Shown here in pieces: positions 1-8,930 of a DNA stretch of 64,000 nucleotides. Numbering within the stretch: the stretch's first letter is position 1; each line of letters opens with the position of its first letter. The notes beneath the pieces are model-generated. The model saw only the letters and a program-made list of their open reading frames with translations. It did not search any database and was not told the origin of the DNA. This DNA is from UKL13-2 sp044229235 (lineage in GTDB: Bacteria; Pseudomonadota; Gammaproteobacteria; Burkholderiales; Usitatibacteraceae). The DNA lies in assembly GCA_044229235.1 (NCBI GenBank), contig JBGATH010000013.1:1-64000 (forward strand), in the 5' to 3' direction. A program made the translations under genes and the position numbers.

Positions 1-638
1 CCATCCCGGCCGAGCGGGTCCTGTCGGAGCGCTTCCAGGTGGCGGTGGGCACGATTCGCAAGGCGGTCGACGAGCTGGTGCAGGAAAACATCCTCATCCG
101 CCAGCAGGGGCGCGGCACCTTTGTGGCCGCGCACAACCGCGACCGCATGATGTTTCACTTTTTCCACATCGTGAAGAGCGACGGCACCAAGCCCACGCCG
201 GCCGTGGACATGCTGTCGTTTCGTTCCGCGTCGGCCGATGCCGAAGAAAGCGAGCGCCTCGGCATTGCCCGCGGCGCGAAGATCTTTCGTATCCGCAATT
301 GCCTCAGCCTGGGTGGACTGCCGGTGATTTACGACACCATCGCCATACCGCAGGCGATGTTTCCCGGCCTCAATGCGGGGCGGTTCAAGAATCGGCCCAA
401 TACCATCTACCATCTCTACCAGACCGAATTCGGCATTACCGTGGTGCGCTCCGCCGAGCGGCTGCGCGGGGCGCTGGCGGACACGGAGAGCGCGCAGATC
501 CTGCAGGTCAAGGCAGGCGCGCCGCTGCTGGAAATCAAGCGCGTGGCACTGACGTTTCATGAGGTTCCGGTTGAATACCGCCGCTCGCTGGTGAACACCG
601 CCGATCACGAGTACTTCAGCGACCTGGCGAAGGCCTGA
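1..638 (+). CDS. GntR-family transcriptional regulator with UTRA domain (5' truncated by window)
   Basis: The gene is already open at base 3, so its start lies outside the window. The visible part begins inside the winged helix-turn-helix (recognition-helix region around VGTIRKAVDELV, followed by the QQGRGTFV wing). It then runs into a UTRA ligand-binding domain of about 150 residues. UTRA-type (HutC subfamily) GntR proteins normally repress sugar or amino-acid catabolic genes and release DNA on binding a pathway metabolite. The gene converges on the galactanase gene with 23 bases of overlap at the 3' ends, and everything from there to 16.2 kb is sugar catabolism. The natural inference is that it controls that block; a candidate operator lies at 16390-16408. 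The family call is secure, the ligand unknown. Confidence 0.88.
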   Translation, partial: IPAERVLSERFQVAVGTIRKAVDELVQENILIRQQGRGTFVAAHNRDRMMFHFFHIVKSDGTKPTPAVDMLSFRSASADAEESERLGIARGAKIFRIRNCLSLGGLPVIYDTIAIPQAMFPGLNAGRFKNRPNTIYHLYQTEFGITVVRSAERLRGALADTESAQILQVKAGAPLLEIKRVALTFHEVPVEYRRSLVNTADHEYFSDLAKA

Positions 639-1668
639 TGTCGCTGGCGTAAGCGGCCGTGCCCGCTGTTTTGCGGAACGCGCCAAGCGCACCCGAGAAT
701 TTGCCCGAGGGCAACAACGCCCCCATGGTGTAACCCTGCCAGCCCGGCGCGGCCTGCGGTTCCCAATAGAACACCCCCAGTGCGTTCACCGGTGATGAAG
801 GCAGGCGCTGCATCCTTGCCATCAGGTCTTCCAGCATGGCACGCGCCGCCACCGCTTCCTGCCAGTCCATGCCGGTTTCGGCCAACAGCACCGGCGTGCC
901 GTAGCGCGCGATCATGTCGCGCATATTGGCCTCCAGCAGGGCATTGCGTTCCGGCCAGGCGGAGGCGGGCGGGTAGTGCGACATCGCGATCACATCCCAC
1001 TGCGCCCCGGCGGCGCGCAGATGGTCGAAAAACCATCGAAACTGGCCATTGTCGTGTCCGTTGGCCAGGTGCAGGACGATGCGCGCTTGCGGATACACCG
1101 AACGTGCGGCCCCGGCGCCGGCATTAATGAGTTCGGCGAGCCGCGAAATATCCGCTGTCTTGCCAGCGGGCCACAGCATGCCGCCGTTGATTTCGTTGCC
1201 GACCTGAATCCACTCCACCGCGATGCCGGCGTCGCGCAGCCGCTGCAGCACACCTTGCGTATGCTGTCGCACAGCCGCGCCCAGTGCTGCCGCAGGCAGG
1301 CCCGACCACGCGCGCGGCATGGTCTGCTGGCCGGGATCGGCCCAGCCGTCGCTGTAGTGAAAATCAATCATCAGCCTGAAGCCTTGCGCTTCGGCGCGAC
1401 GCGCCAGCCGAAGTACGTATTCGGCATCGCAGAATTCGTCGGCCGGATCCACCCATACGCGCAGGCGAATCGCGTTGGCGCCATTGGCACGCAGCAGCGC
1501 CAGCGCGTCGGTAGGATGCCCGTTGTCGTCAAGGAATTGCTGTCCGGCGCGCTCCTGCTGCTCCAGCCAGCTTACGTCTGCGCCGCGGGCAAACGGCGGC
1601 GGCGCATGCGGGCCTGTCGCCACGCAGCCCATGAGCATCAGGGTCAGCAACCCAGTCAAAACACGCAT
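616..1668 (-). CDS. GH53 arabinogalactan endo-beta-1,4-galactanase, lipoprotein
   Basis: Glycoside hydrolase family 53 enzymes cut beta-1,4-galactan side chains of pectin and type I arabinogalactan. The 350-residue product starts with a hydrophobic segment ending in a lipobox (LMGC, Cys15), so it is probably anchored to the outer membrane. The expected catalytic pair is visible: Glu159 in QVGNEINGG (acid/base) and Glu264 in LLAETGMDW (nucleophile). I chose the ATG at 1668 because the lipoprotein signal starts there; an in-frame extension upstream to 1782 has no signal character. It lies just downstream of the sugar dehydrogenase gene, about 40 bases apart, and is probably the last gene of the minus-strand catabolic block. 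Confidence 0.88.
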   Translation of the reverse strand: MRVLTGLLTLMLMGCVATGPHAPPPFARGADVSWLEQQERAGQQFLDDNGHPTDALALLRANGANAIRLRVWVDPADEFCDAEYVLRLARRAEAQGFRLMIDFHYSDGWADPGQQTMPRAWSGLPAAALGAAVRQHTQGVLQRLRDAGIAVEWIQVGNEINGGMLWPAGKTADISRLAELINAGAGAARSVYPQARIVLHLANGHDNGQFRWFFDHLRAAGAQWDVIAMSHYPPASAWPERNALLEANMRDMIARYGTPVLLAETGMDWQEAVAARAMLEDLMARMQRLPSSPVNALGVFYWEPQAAPGWQGYTMGALLPSGKFSGALGAFRKTAGTAAYASDIRPSPGR

Positions 1669-1708
1669 GAAATCAGCCAAGCGCGGCGCGCCTTGTTGCG
1701 ATATGCGA

Positions 1709-2485
1709 TCAGCCGGCCACGGAGACCTGCGCCAGCCCGGCATCAACGATGATGTTCTGGCCGGTGATGCCGTTGGAATCATCTGCCGCCAGGAACAGCG
1801 CCGTACGCGCCACGTGCGCCGGGTCGAGCCGGAACTTGAGGCACTGCAGGTCGATGAACTTCTGGTCCTCGGCCGGGTTGCGCCACATGGCCTGCTGTCG
1901 TTCGGTGACGATGGCGCCGGGCACTAGCGTATTGACGCGGATATTGCGGTCGCCCAGCTCGCGCGCCAGCGTGCGCGAAATGCCCGAGATGGCTGCTTTC
2001 GCGGCGGTGTAGCCGATCAGGCTGGGGCGGCCGCGCATCCACGACACCGAGCCGAGGTTGATGACGGAACCCCCGCCGGCTTCGGCCATGCCGGGGGCAA
2101 CTTTCTGGATCGCAAACACATGGTGCGTCAGGTTGAGCGCCAGGCAGTTGGCCCAGTACTCGGGCGTGAGCTCGTCGAGGCTGTGGCGCGTATCGTTGCC
2201 GGCATTGTTGACCAGCACGCGAACCGCTCCCAGTTCACTTTCCACGCGGCCCAAGCAAGCCTGGTAGGCGGCGATGTCGCGCACGTCGCAGATATCGAAG
2301 GTCGGCGCATGCAGCGCCGGCGCTGCCAGGCGCGCCACCAGCGCCGCACTAGCCTCGGCATCGATGTCGCAGAACGCCACGCGCGCGCCCTGCAGGGCGA
2401 AGTGCTCCACCAGCGCTGCGCCGATGCCCGAGCCGCCGCCCGAGATGAATACCACGCGATCCTTGAGGCTGGGGTAGTTGGTCAT
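1709..2485 (-). CDS. Short-chain dehydrogenase/reductase, probable aldose 1-dehydrogenase
   Basis: This is a classical SDR of 258 residues. It has the nucleotide-binding glycine motif GGGSGIG at residues 16-22, NNAG at 93-96, and the catalytic Ser146, Tyr159 and Lys163 (YTAAK). The start at 2485 has a strong AAGGAG ribosome site 8 bases upstream. In this context, with a sugar lactonase, sugar-acid dehydratase and aldolase in the same block, the likely reaction is NAD(P)-dependent oxidation of L-arabinose, D-galactose or a related aldose to the lactone. That substrate is inference, because SDR sequence alone does not fix it. It could instead act on another hydroxyl group of a released sugar. 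Confidence 0.82.
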   Translation of the reverse strand: MTNYPSLKDRVVFISGGGSGIGAALVEHFALQGARVAFCDIDAEASAALVARLAAPALHAPTFDICDVRDIAAYQACLGRVESELGAVRVLVNNAGNDTRHSLDELTPEYWANCLALNLTHHVFAIQKVAPGMAEAGGGSVINLGSVSWMRGRPSLIGYTAAKAAISGISRTLARELGDRNIRVNTLVPGAIVTERQQAMWRNPAEDQKFIDLQCLKFRLDPAHVARTALFLAADDSNGITGQNIIVDAGLAQVSVAG

Positions 2486-2570
2486 GCGTGGTTTCTCCTT
2501 GCGATTTCGCTTCGCCGGACGCAGGGGGTTCGTTGAAATTTGCTGGCGCCGACTTTGTCGTGCCCTGCAA

Positions 2571-2720
2571 CAGGCACTTCTGCCTTTTCTAAAGGGAGAT
2601 CGAGAGGGATTTTGAGCAGCTGTGTCATGGTAACCATCGAAAATCTCCCTCAATCCCTCTTTATGAAAGAGGGAAGCACCTTGCTTAGTCCACGGCTTAC
2701 TGTGACGGCACGAATTTCAA
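2571..2720. repeat. Large palindromic element, tandem copy 1 plus flank
   Basis: First of two tandem 150-bp copies spaced exactly 165 bp apart in the gap between the SDR and SMP-30 genes. The core (about 2575-2682) has two long arms that are imperfect inverted repeats of each other. The left arm carries AAAGGGAGATCGAGAGGGAT and the right arm carries AAATCTCCCTCAATCCCTC. Each arm contains a smaller hairpin, so the whole could fold as a branched structure. About 40 bp of non-palindromic flank (ending TGTGACGGCACGAATTTCAA) is duplicated too. No open frame of interest runs through it. Confidence 0.8.
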
Positions 2721-2735
2721 TATCGTGCTCACCAT

Positions 2736-2885
2736 CAGGCACTTCTCCCTTTTCCAAAGGGAGATTGAGAGGGATTTTGAGCGGTTGTGTCACGGCAATC
2801 ATCCGAAATCTCCCTCAAACCCTCGTTGCGGAAAAGTGAAGCGCCTTGCTTAGACCACGGCTTACTGTGACGGCACGAATTTGAA
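2736..2885. repeat. Large palindromic element, tandem copy 2 plus flank
   Basis: Second tandem copy of the element at 2571-2720; every landmark is displaced by 165 bp. It is diverged at several positions (TTGAGAGGGATTTT where copy 1 has TCGAGAGGGATTTT; the right arm is partly degraded). It ends just before the SMP-30 gene's stop codon at 2893, so it could also influence transcript ends there. Together the two copies fill most of the 407-base gap at 2486-2892, in which I see no gene. Confidence 0.8.
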
Positions 2886-2892
2886 CAAACCC

Positions 2893-3822
2893 CTAGTCGA
2901 GATAGAGCGGTTCGGCGCGGCCGGCAACGTCAACGTCGATCGCGAACAGACCACCGGCAAACGGCTGCCTTGCCAATTCTTCCGGCGTGGCGCCTTCCCG
3001 CGCCGTGGTGATGTACAGCGTCTTCAAGTCGGCTCCGCCGAAGGCGATCATGGTGGTGCGACGCGCCGGCACCTGTACCACGCCGGTCACCTCGCCGGAC
3101 GGCGAGAAGCGCAGCACCCTGCCGCCCTCGTACTGGGCGCTCCAGTAGTTGCCCTCGCTGTCGAAGGCCGCGCCGTCGGGGCGACCGCCGTAGTCCGGGT
3201 CGCTGCGATTGGCCGCGCAACTTGCGAACACCTCGCGTGCGCCAACCTTGCCCGCGGCCAGGTCGAAAGGCAGGCGGTAAATCAGGTGATTCGGCGTGTC
3301 GGACTGATGGACGAATCTGCCGTCAGGCGAAAACGCCAGGCCGTTGCTGACCTTTACGCCGGCCGCCTGCGCGGGCCCCCAGCCTTCGCGCACCTCGCCG
3401 CGCTCGAGCACGAACACGCCGGCGGTCTCCGCGGTTCGCGGTTCGTACATGGCCCCGGCCCAAAAGCGACCGGCCGCGTCACAGCGCCCGTCGTTAAAGC
3501 GCATGGTGGCCGGATCGTAGGGAAGGCCTGGGGCCTCGGCGATCTTTCGCAGGTTGCCGCCGACGGTATCGAGCCGATAGAAGCCATCACGCAGCGCCGC
3601 AACCAGGCCGCCACTTGCGGCAAGGCCGATGCAGCCGGGCTCGCAGGGCGTTGCCCACTGCCGGTCCTGGCCCGTGGCCGGATTGAATGAGTGAATGCGC
3701 CGCGCAGAGATGTCGACCCAATACAAAACCTGTTCGGCCGCGCTCCACAGCGGACACTCGCCCAGCAGTGCCCGTGCATCGAGTGCCAGCCGCGCCTCGC
3801 CCAGGTCGCAAGCGTCAGCCAC
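2893..3822 (-). CDS. SMP-30/gluconolactonase/LRE-family sugar lactonase
   Basis: SMP-30/LRE six-bladed beta-propeller enzymes hydrolyse aldonolactones with a divalent metal. Family landmarks are visible: the N-terminal LLGECPLW (metal-ligand Glu), MRFNDGRCDAAGRFWAGAM, KVSNGLAFSPDG and a later GRPDGAAFD motif. The probable role is opening the lactone made by the neighbouring dehydrogenase to give the sugar acid for the dehydratase. The start is uncertain: GTG at 3822 follows ACAGG and overlaps the epimerase stop by 8 bases, while an in-frame TTG at 3849 would add 9 residues. The overlap with the epimerase gene argues for translational coupling. Confidence 0.85.
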   Translation of the reverse strand: MADACDLGEARLALDARALLGECPLWSAAEQVLYWVDISARRIHSFNPATGQDRQWATPCEPGCIGLAASGGLVAALRDGFYRLDTVGGNLRKIAEAPGLPYDPATMRFNDGRCDAAGRFWAGAMYEPRTAETAGVFVLERGEVREGWGPAQAAGVKVSNGLAFSPDGRFVHQSDTPNHLIYRLPFDLAAGKVGAREVFASCAANRSDPDYGGRPDGAAFDSEGNYWSAQYEGGRVLRFSPSGEVTGVVQVPARRTTMIAFGGADLKTLYITTAREGATPEELARQPFAGGLFAIDVDVAGRAEPLYLD

Positions 3823-4720
3823 GGGCGGGCCTGTTGGAGGAAACGGCAATGGTCATGGTTACCGCAAACGCGTCGCCCGGGGCCAGCATGCGCGTGCCGG
3901 TATCGGCCACGCCGCCGGCGGCCATGGCAAAGGCATTGTTGGTGTTGCTCACCGGTTCCATGGCGATGAAGCCGCGGCCATCGTTGGGGGCATACACCAC
4001 GATGTTGCTGCAAGGTTCGCTGGCAGTCAGCACCACGCGATGGGTCGGGTAGTCGAGCAGGGCATGGCGCTTCCAGCCGGAAAAGCAGTGATCGATCTTC
4101 CAGCCTTCCACCGGCCGCAACTGGCTGAAGTCTGCATCGGCCGGAATGGGCACGCGGCCAAGCGGTAGCTTGTCCTCACCCATTTTCCACATCGATTGCC
4201 ATTCGGTTTGCAAATGCAGGCCCGGCGCGAGGGTGAAGTATGGGTGGAAGCCGAGGCCGGCCGGCATGGCGCGGGCATCGGTATTGCGCACCGTCAACGC
4301 CACCGTCAATGTGTCGCCGGCAAGAGTGAACTGCTGGCGGGCTTCGCAGGAGAACGGCCAGTCCGCGTCGGGCGGGTGGGCCAGAGACAATTCCAGCGAC
4401 GTCGCCGAGCGGCTGCCGACCTGCCATTCGCGCTGCCAGCCGAAGCCGTGGATGGCATGGGGCTCGGGTGCGAAGTTGGGCCGCAGCGAGAACGACTCCT
4501 TGCCGACAACCAGCCTGCCGTTACCGATGCGGTTTGAATACGGCACCAGTGGATAGGAAGCCATTTGCCGTACCAGCTTGTCGGCGATGGCCGCGTCCGA
4601 TGCGCGGCGCAGGATCTCGCTGCCGCGAATGGAAAAGCGTGCAATTGCGCCGCCGATCGCGGGGCATATCAGCACGCGCGTATCGGCGGCCTGGAGTTCG
4701 TGGGATTGCGCGTTGGTCAT
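3815..4720 (-). CDS. Aldose 1-epimerase family (mutarotase)
   Basis: A 301-residue galactose-mutarotase-like protein. Visible features are the substrate-site region PLVPYSNRIGNGRL, the PHAIHGFGW histidine motif, GLGFHPYFTL, and a late EPCSNIVVYAP segment. These enzymes interconvert alpha and beta anomers of free aldoses so that downstream dehydrogenases see the right anomer. It sits between the alpha-glycosidase gene and the lactonase gene, overlapping the latter. I chose the ATG at 4720; a further in-frame start 12 codons upstream adds residues without family similarity. Substrate (galactose, arabinose or xylose) cannot be read from the sequence. Confidence 0.87.
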   Translation of the reverse strand: MTNAQSHELQAADTRVLICPAIGGAIARFSIRGSEILRRASDAAIADKLVRQMASYPLVPYSNRIGNGRLVVGKESFSLRPNFAPEPHAIHGFGWQREWQVGSRSATSLELSLAHPPDADWPFSCEARQQFTLAGDTLTVALTVRNTDARAMPAGLGFHPYFTLAPGLHLQTEWQSMWKMGEDKLPLGRVPIPADADFSQLRPVEGWKIDHCFSGWKRHALLDYPTHRVVLTASEPCSNIVVYAPNDGRGFIAMEPVSNTNNAFAMAAGGVADTGTRMLAPGDAFAVTMTIAVSSNRPARG

Positions 4721-4795
4721 GGATTTTGGTTTCTGGCAGCAGCCAGCCGAGAGCATATCGCGTCATGCGCAAAGCGGCACGGCGGGCCTCGCCAA

Positions 4796-7075
4796 TCAGT
4801 TGCTGATGATCACCTGGCCGTTGCCTGCGTCATTGACGCGCACGGTGCCATAGGCGCGGCACTGCGCGGCGTTCACGCCCAGCAAGGTTGCGCCGCGGGC
4901 GCCGGCATCCAGTCTCACAGCATCGTTCATGACGCAGGGCGCCGTGCCGGGAGCGCCGAACACCAGCACTTCCTCGACCGGCGCGGAAAGGTCGATTTCG
5001 CCGGTGTGCTGCACCGCCCGGCCCAAGCACAGTACATGTCCCTCGCGGCCCCACGCCGGCAACTGATCCAGCGTTTTGCTCACCACGCGCACCTGCCCGC
5101 CCTTGATGCGTTCGCCGCTGTCGAGGTCGTACCACGCCTCGCCCGCCGGGAAATACACCTCCACGCTGCCGCCGGGCCGGATGATGGGCGCCACCAGCAG
5201 CGCGTCACCGAACAGGTACTGCCCTTCGAAGGATCGCGCCAGGCGGTCATTGGGAAAGGCCAGCGGCATGGCGCGCATCAGCGGCAGCCCGGTGCGCGCT
5301 GCCTGTTCGGAAGCGCCCACCATGTAGGGAATCAGGCGGTAGCGGAACGCCAGCAATTTCTTCGCGATCGCTTCGACTTCAGCGCCCAGCGCCCAGGGCT
5401 CGCGCTCGCCGATGCCGTGATAGCGAAAATGCGAACAGAACACGCCGTTGCCGGTCCAGCGCAGATAAAGCTCCGCGTCGGGTTGCTGCGCGCCGTAAAA
5501 GCCGCCGACGTCAGTGGCGTAATAGGGCACACCGCTCATGCCGTAACCAAGTCCGCCGCGGATGCTCGCGGCCATGCCTTCCCAGTCGGTCTGCGGATCG
5601 CCGCCCCACTGCATCGGAAAACGCTGGCTGCCGATGAAGCCGTCGCGGCCCCACACCATTGCCGGGCCGCGTCCATGCGCATCGTTGTAGCGCTGTGTGG
5701 CGTTCCATACACATTGGTTGTAAAGCAGCGGATAGACGTTGTGCAGGCGCCGGCCGCTGTCGCCGTTGGCGGCCACCATGTCGTCTTCCACCTGCTCGCC
5801 GAAGTCGGTCTTGATGACGTCGACACCGTCGTCGAACAGCTTGTTGTGGCTGTCGGCCCAGAATTGCGCGGCCTCCGGGTGGGTGAAGTCGAGCGCGCCC
5901 GAGGGCGGCAGCGGCGTGAGCACTTTGCCGAAGGGATCGTCGGTTGGGTCTTTCACCCAGTCAAACACGTAGGCGCTGCCGTCGGCTTTTTTCAGCAACC
6001 AGCCCTTTGTTTCGAGTTCCCGGAAAAGCGGATTGTGGACGGACACGTACGGGTACTCCCAGACGCAGACTTTAAGGTCGTAGGCACGCAGCGCGGCCAG
6101 CGACTTCTTCGGGTCATCGAAGCGGCTCTTGTCCCACTCGAACGCAAAGCGCGTGCGCACCTCCCATGCGGCCCGCCCGTCGAGGGTGATGACATCACAG
6201 GGGATCTGCCGCCGGCGCAACTCGGCCGCGGCGTCGATGGCCTCCTGTGGCACCTTGTAGTAAGCGCGCGACAGCCACATGCCGTAGCTCCACAGCGGCG
6301 GTACCGGCGCGCGGCCGGTCAATGCGGTGTAATGATCGAGAATGTTCGCCGGCGATCCCGTGAACAAAAACAGATCCAGTGCATCGTCCTCGACCTCCGC
6401 GACGTAGGTACGGTGCGACCACTGCGGAAATCCCACGCCGTGCCGCACCACACCCGGCGTGTGCGCCAACATTCCCCAGCCGTCGGGGCTCCAGCAAAAA
6501 GGAATGTTCTTGTACGACAGTTCGGTGTTGACGCCCAGCGCATCCTCGGTGCGGCCGCGCACCAGCTGGCCACGCTTGTTGAGCGGGCCGAACTTTTCGC
6601 CGAAGCCGTAAACGGCGGTGTCGCTTTCCAGCGCCAGCGACACGCACCAGCGCGTCGGGCCGTCGGCATGTTCCTGCAGGCCGAATGCCGGCAAACGTGA
6701 ACGGCCTCGAAAGTGCTGGTCGGTGATGGAAGTGAGCACGGTGGCGCCGCCGTGTGCCAGACGCAAACGCAGCGGCCCGGTTTCGATGGTGAGGCTGAGC
6801 TCGCCGGCGGTGATGCACCATCCGCCGCCTTCCATGGCGCTTACGCCGAGCGTGCCACTCGCGTCGGTTTGCACCAGCAGGCCATAGTCGGGCCGTTGCG
6901 ATTTGCCAAGCGTGACACGCAGCGTATCGGTGCCGTGCGCCTGTATCACCAGCGGCAAGCCGTCAACGATGAAACGCGCCGCTTGCTGGTCTGTGCTCAC
7001 CAGGCTGACATCGGCGAGGCGCTTGAAACTACTTTGTTGAAACGATTCTGCGGACACGTTGTTGCTCCATGGCAT
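4796..7075 (-). CDS. GH31 alpha-glycosidase (YicI-type alpha-xylosidase-like)
   Basis: The 759-residue product has the full glycoside hydrolase 31 layout. An N-terminal beta-sandwich comes first (with YGFGEKFGPLNKRG). The catalytic barrel follows, with the nucleophile aspartate in the KTDFGE motif and the acid/base aspartate in the MQWGGD motif. C-terminal beta domains close it. The KTDFGE form and total length resemble the YicI group of alpha-xylosidases rather than classic alpha-glucosidases, although the substrate is not certain. There is no signal peptide, so it probably acts on oligosaccharides after ABC import. The gene is separated from the upstream transporter genes by a palindromic repeat, and is followed by the epimerase gene after 75 bases. 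Confidence 0.9.
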   Translation of the reverse strand: MPWSNNVSAESFQQSSFKRLADVSLVSTDQQAARFIVDGLPLVIQAHGTDTLRVTLGKSQRPDYGLLVQTDASGTLGVSAMEGGGWCITAGELSLTIETGPLRLRLAHGGATVLTSITDQHFRGRSRLPAFGLQEHADGPTRWCVSLALESDTAVYGFGEKFGPLNKRGQLVRGRTEDALGVNTELSYKNIPFCWSPDGWGMLAHTPGVVRHGVGFPQWSHRTYVAEVEDDALDLFLFTGSPANILDHYTALTGRAPVPPLWSYGMWLSRAYYKVPQEAIDAAAELRRRQIPCDVITLDGRAAWEVRTRFAFEWDKSRFDDPKKSLAALRAYDLKVCVWEYPYVSVHNPLFRELETKGWLLKKADGSAYVFDWVKDPTDDPFGKVLTPLPPSGALDFTHPEAAQFWADSHNKLFDDGVDVIKTDFGEQVEDDMVAANGDSGRRLHNVYPLLYNQCVWNATQRYNDAHGRGPAMVWGRDGFIGSQRFPMQWGGDPQTDWEGMAASIRGGLGYGMSGVPYYATDVGGFYGAQQPDAELYLRWTGNGVFCSHFRYHGIGEREPWALGAEVEAIAKKLLAFRYRLIPYMVGASEQAARTGLPLMRAMPLAFPNDRLARSFEGQYLFGDALLVAPIIRPGGSVEVYFPAGEAWYDLDSGERIKGGQVRVVSKTLDQLPAWGREGHVLCLGRAVQHTGEIDLSAPVEEVLVFGAPGTAPCVMNDAVRLDAGARGATLLGVNAAQCRAYGTVRVNDAGNGQVIISN

Positions 7076-7111
7076 TTACCGGCCACCTGCTTGTCGGCCA
7101 GCACAAACATT

Positions 7112-7179
7112 AAAAGTCCAGCACGGGCGCGCCTCCTAGGCAATAAATGCCTCAAACGCCGCGCCAATGCTGGAGTTTT
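7112..7179. repeat. Dispersed 66-bp palindromic element, copy 1
   Basis: Left arm AAAAGTCCAGCACGGGCGCG and right arm GCGCCAATGCTGGAGTTTT, separated by about 30 bases including AATAAATGCC. It lies between the GH31 start and the permease stop. One of seven copies in this window. Confidence 0.85.
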
Positions 7180-7183
7180 GCTA

Positions 7184-8014
7184 TCAGCCTTTCAGGCCGC
7201 CCGAGGTCAGGCCGCTCACCACCCGCTCCTGAAAAATCAGGATGACGGTCACCACCGGCACCAGCGCAATCACCAGTGCGGCTGAAATCGTCGGCCAGGG
7301 GAACGCAAATTCCCCCTGGTACATCTGGATGCCGACCGGCAGCGTGCGGTACGCCACCGCCGCGTTCATCGACATCGACAGCAGGAACTCGTCCCAGGAA
7401 TTGACGAAGGCGAGGATGCCGGCGGTGAACACGCCGGGTGCGGCCAGCGGCACGACGATGCGCCACAGCGCGCCGATGCGCGTGCAGCCGTCGATCATGG
7501 CGGCGTTCTCGATGTCGCGCGGAATGTCCTGGAAGAAGCTCACCAGCACCAGCGTGCAAATCGGCAGGTTCAGCACCGTGTAGGGCAGTACCAGCGCGAT
7601 GTAGCTGTTGAGCAGGTTCAGCCCGCGCATAATTTCGAACAGCGGCACCATCAGCGTCACCAGAGGAAACATCGACACGGCGATGATGGTGGTGAGGATG
7701 AGATTGCGGCGCTTCAGGTTGAGCCGGGCGATGGCGTAGGCTGCCATGGCGCTGATGGTGAGCGACAGCAGCATCGAGCAGATCGCGACGATGGCGCTGT
7801 TCATGAGGTAGCTTGCCAGCGGCTGGTCGCGGAACGCCGCGATGTAATTGGCCAGCACCGGGTTGTGCGGAAAGTAGGTGATCGGTTTGGCCGTCAGCTC
7901 CACTTCGTTTTTCAGCGAGGTGAAGAAGATCCACACTGCCGGGAAAAAACCGTTGAGCAGCACGATGGCGGCGGCGAACCAGCGCAGACGCTTCGCCGTG
8001 AAGAAGTTATTCAT
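7184..8014 (-). CDS. ABC sugar transporter permease, MalG/CUT1 type
   Basis: A six-helix inner-membrane permease of about 276 residues, with the conserved EAA-type loop seen as the stretch around DIENAAMIDGCTRIGALWR, which contacts the ATPase. It is the second permease of the CUT1-type importer encoded here. The ATG at 8014 starts a typical N-terminus (MNNFFTAKRLRW). An in-frame TTG at 8038 overlaps the upstream permease's TGA and is an alternative, coupled start. The transported sugar is not evident, but the gene sits inside the (arabino)galactan-type catabolic block. Confidence 0.9.
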   Translation of the reverse strand: MNNFFTAKRLRWFAAAIVLLNGFFPAVWIFFTSLKNEVELTAKPITYFPHNPVLANYIAAFRDQPLASYLMNSAIVAICSMLLSLTISAMAAYAIARLNLKRRNLILTTIIAVSMFPLVTLMVPLFEIMRGLNLLNSYIALVLPYTVLNLPICTLVLVSFFQDIPRDIENAAMIDGCTRIGALWRIVVPLAAPGVFTAGILAFVNSWDEFLLSMSMNAAVAYRTLPVGIQMYQGEFAFPWPTISAALVIALVPVVTVILIFQERVVSGLTSGGLKG

Positions 8015-8034
8015 TCCCGCGCTCAATCCCGCAC

Positions 8035-8928
8035 TCAATCTTTATCTCCCCGCACGTAGCGCAAATATACGAACGTGGTGGCCATCGACAGCATGAACAT
8101 GAACACCGCCAGCGCCGAGCCGTAACCCAGGTCGAGGTAATCGACGGTATTGAGCTGGATGTACATTGCCAGCGTCTGCGATTCCTCGCCCGGCCCCGGC
8201 ATGCTGAACGGGATGTCGAACGACTGGATGGCGGTGAGCGTGCGAAAGATCAGCGCCACCAGCATCGACGGCACCAGCAGCGGCAGGGTGATTTCGCGAA
8301 ACTGCGTCCACTTTGACGCGCCATCGACTTCGGCCGCTTCATAGAGCGACGCCGGAATGGTCTGCAGGCCCGCGAGCAGGATCAACGCCATGAAGGAGGA
8401 GGTCTTCCAGATGGTGGCAATGCAGATCGCCATCATGGTCAGGGCGGGCGAGTTGAACCAGATCTTCGGCTCGCCGCCCAGCCGTCGGAGGAGGTCGTTG
8501 ACGATGCCGTACTCGCTGTGGAAGAACCACGCGAAGATCAGCCCGACAAACGCCAGCGGCAGCGCCCACGGCAGCAGCAGCGCCAGGCGGATCGGGCTGC
8601 GATAGCGAAACGGCATGTTGGCCAGCATCGCCAGCCCCAGGCCGATCACCAGTGCGCCGGGGACGGTGACGAAGGTGATGATCAGCGTGTTTTTTACCGC
8701 GCGCCAGAACATGCTGTCGGACAATGCGGTTGCGTAATTGTCGAGGCCGACAAAGGTCACCGGTACGCCCAGCGCCAACCGCACGTCGAAGAAACTGTTG
8801 AACACCAGCCGCGACACCGGATAGGCGACGATGACCGCGATAAACAGGATGGCGGGCGTGAGCAGCGCCCAGGCCAGCGCGGTTTCGCTGGGATCGAGGA
8901 TGCGGTCCTTCAGGGCGCGCTGGCTCAT
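8035..8928 (-). CDS. ABC sugar transporter permease, MalF/UgpA type
   Basis: A 297-residue permease with six predicted membrane helices and an EAA loop (YEAAEVDGASKWTQFREITLP). It pairs with the neighbouring MalG-type permease to form the membrane channel of the sugar importer. The start ATG at 8928 lies 2 bases beyond the stop of the binding-protein gene, and the 3' end touches the next permease, so these genes are clearly co-transcribed. Confidence 0.92.
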   Translation of the reverse strand: MSQRALKDRILDPSETALAWALLTPAILFIAVIVAYPVSRLVFNSFFDVRLALGVPVTFVGLDNYATALSDSMFWRAVKNTLIITFVTVPGALVIGLGLAMLANMPFRYRSPIRLALLLPWALPLAFVGLIFAWFFHSEYGIVNDLLRRLGGEPKIWFNSPALTMMAICIATIWKTSSFMALILLAGLQTIPASLYEAAEVDGASKWTQFREITLPLLVPSMLVALIFRTLTAIQSFDIPFSMPGPGEESQTLAMYIQLNTVDYLDLGYGSALAVFMFMLSMATTFVYLRYVRGDKD

Positions 8929-8930
8929 GA

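Noticed and set aside
2571..2885. A small gene in the 2.5-2.9 kb gap
   Set aside because: Open frames there run through inverted repeats and have no ribosome site or recognisable protein features.
4565..6700. A 711-residue open frame on the plus strand antisense to the GH31 gene
   Set aside because: It has no start site with a ribosome-binding sequence, its sequence is His/Arg/Ala-rich low-complexity as expected for a shadow frame in high-GC DNA, and the opposite strand encodes a clear enzyme.
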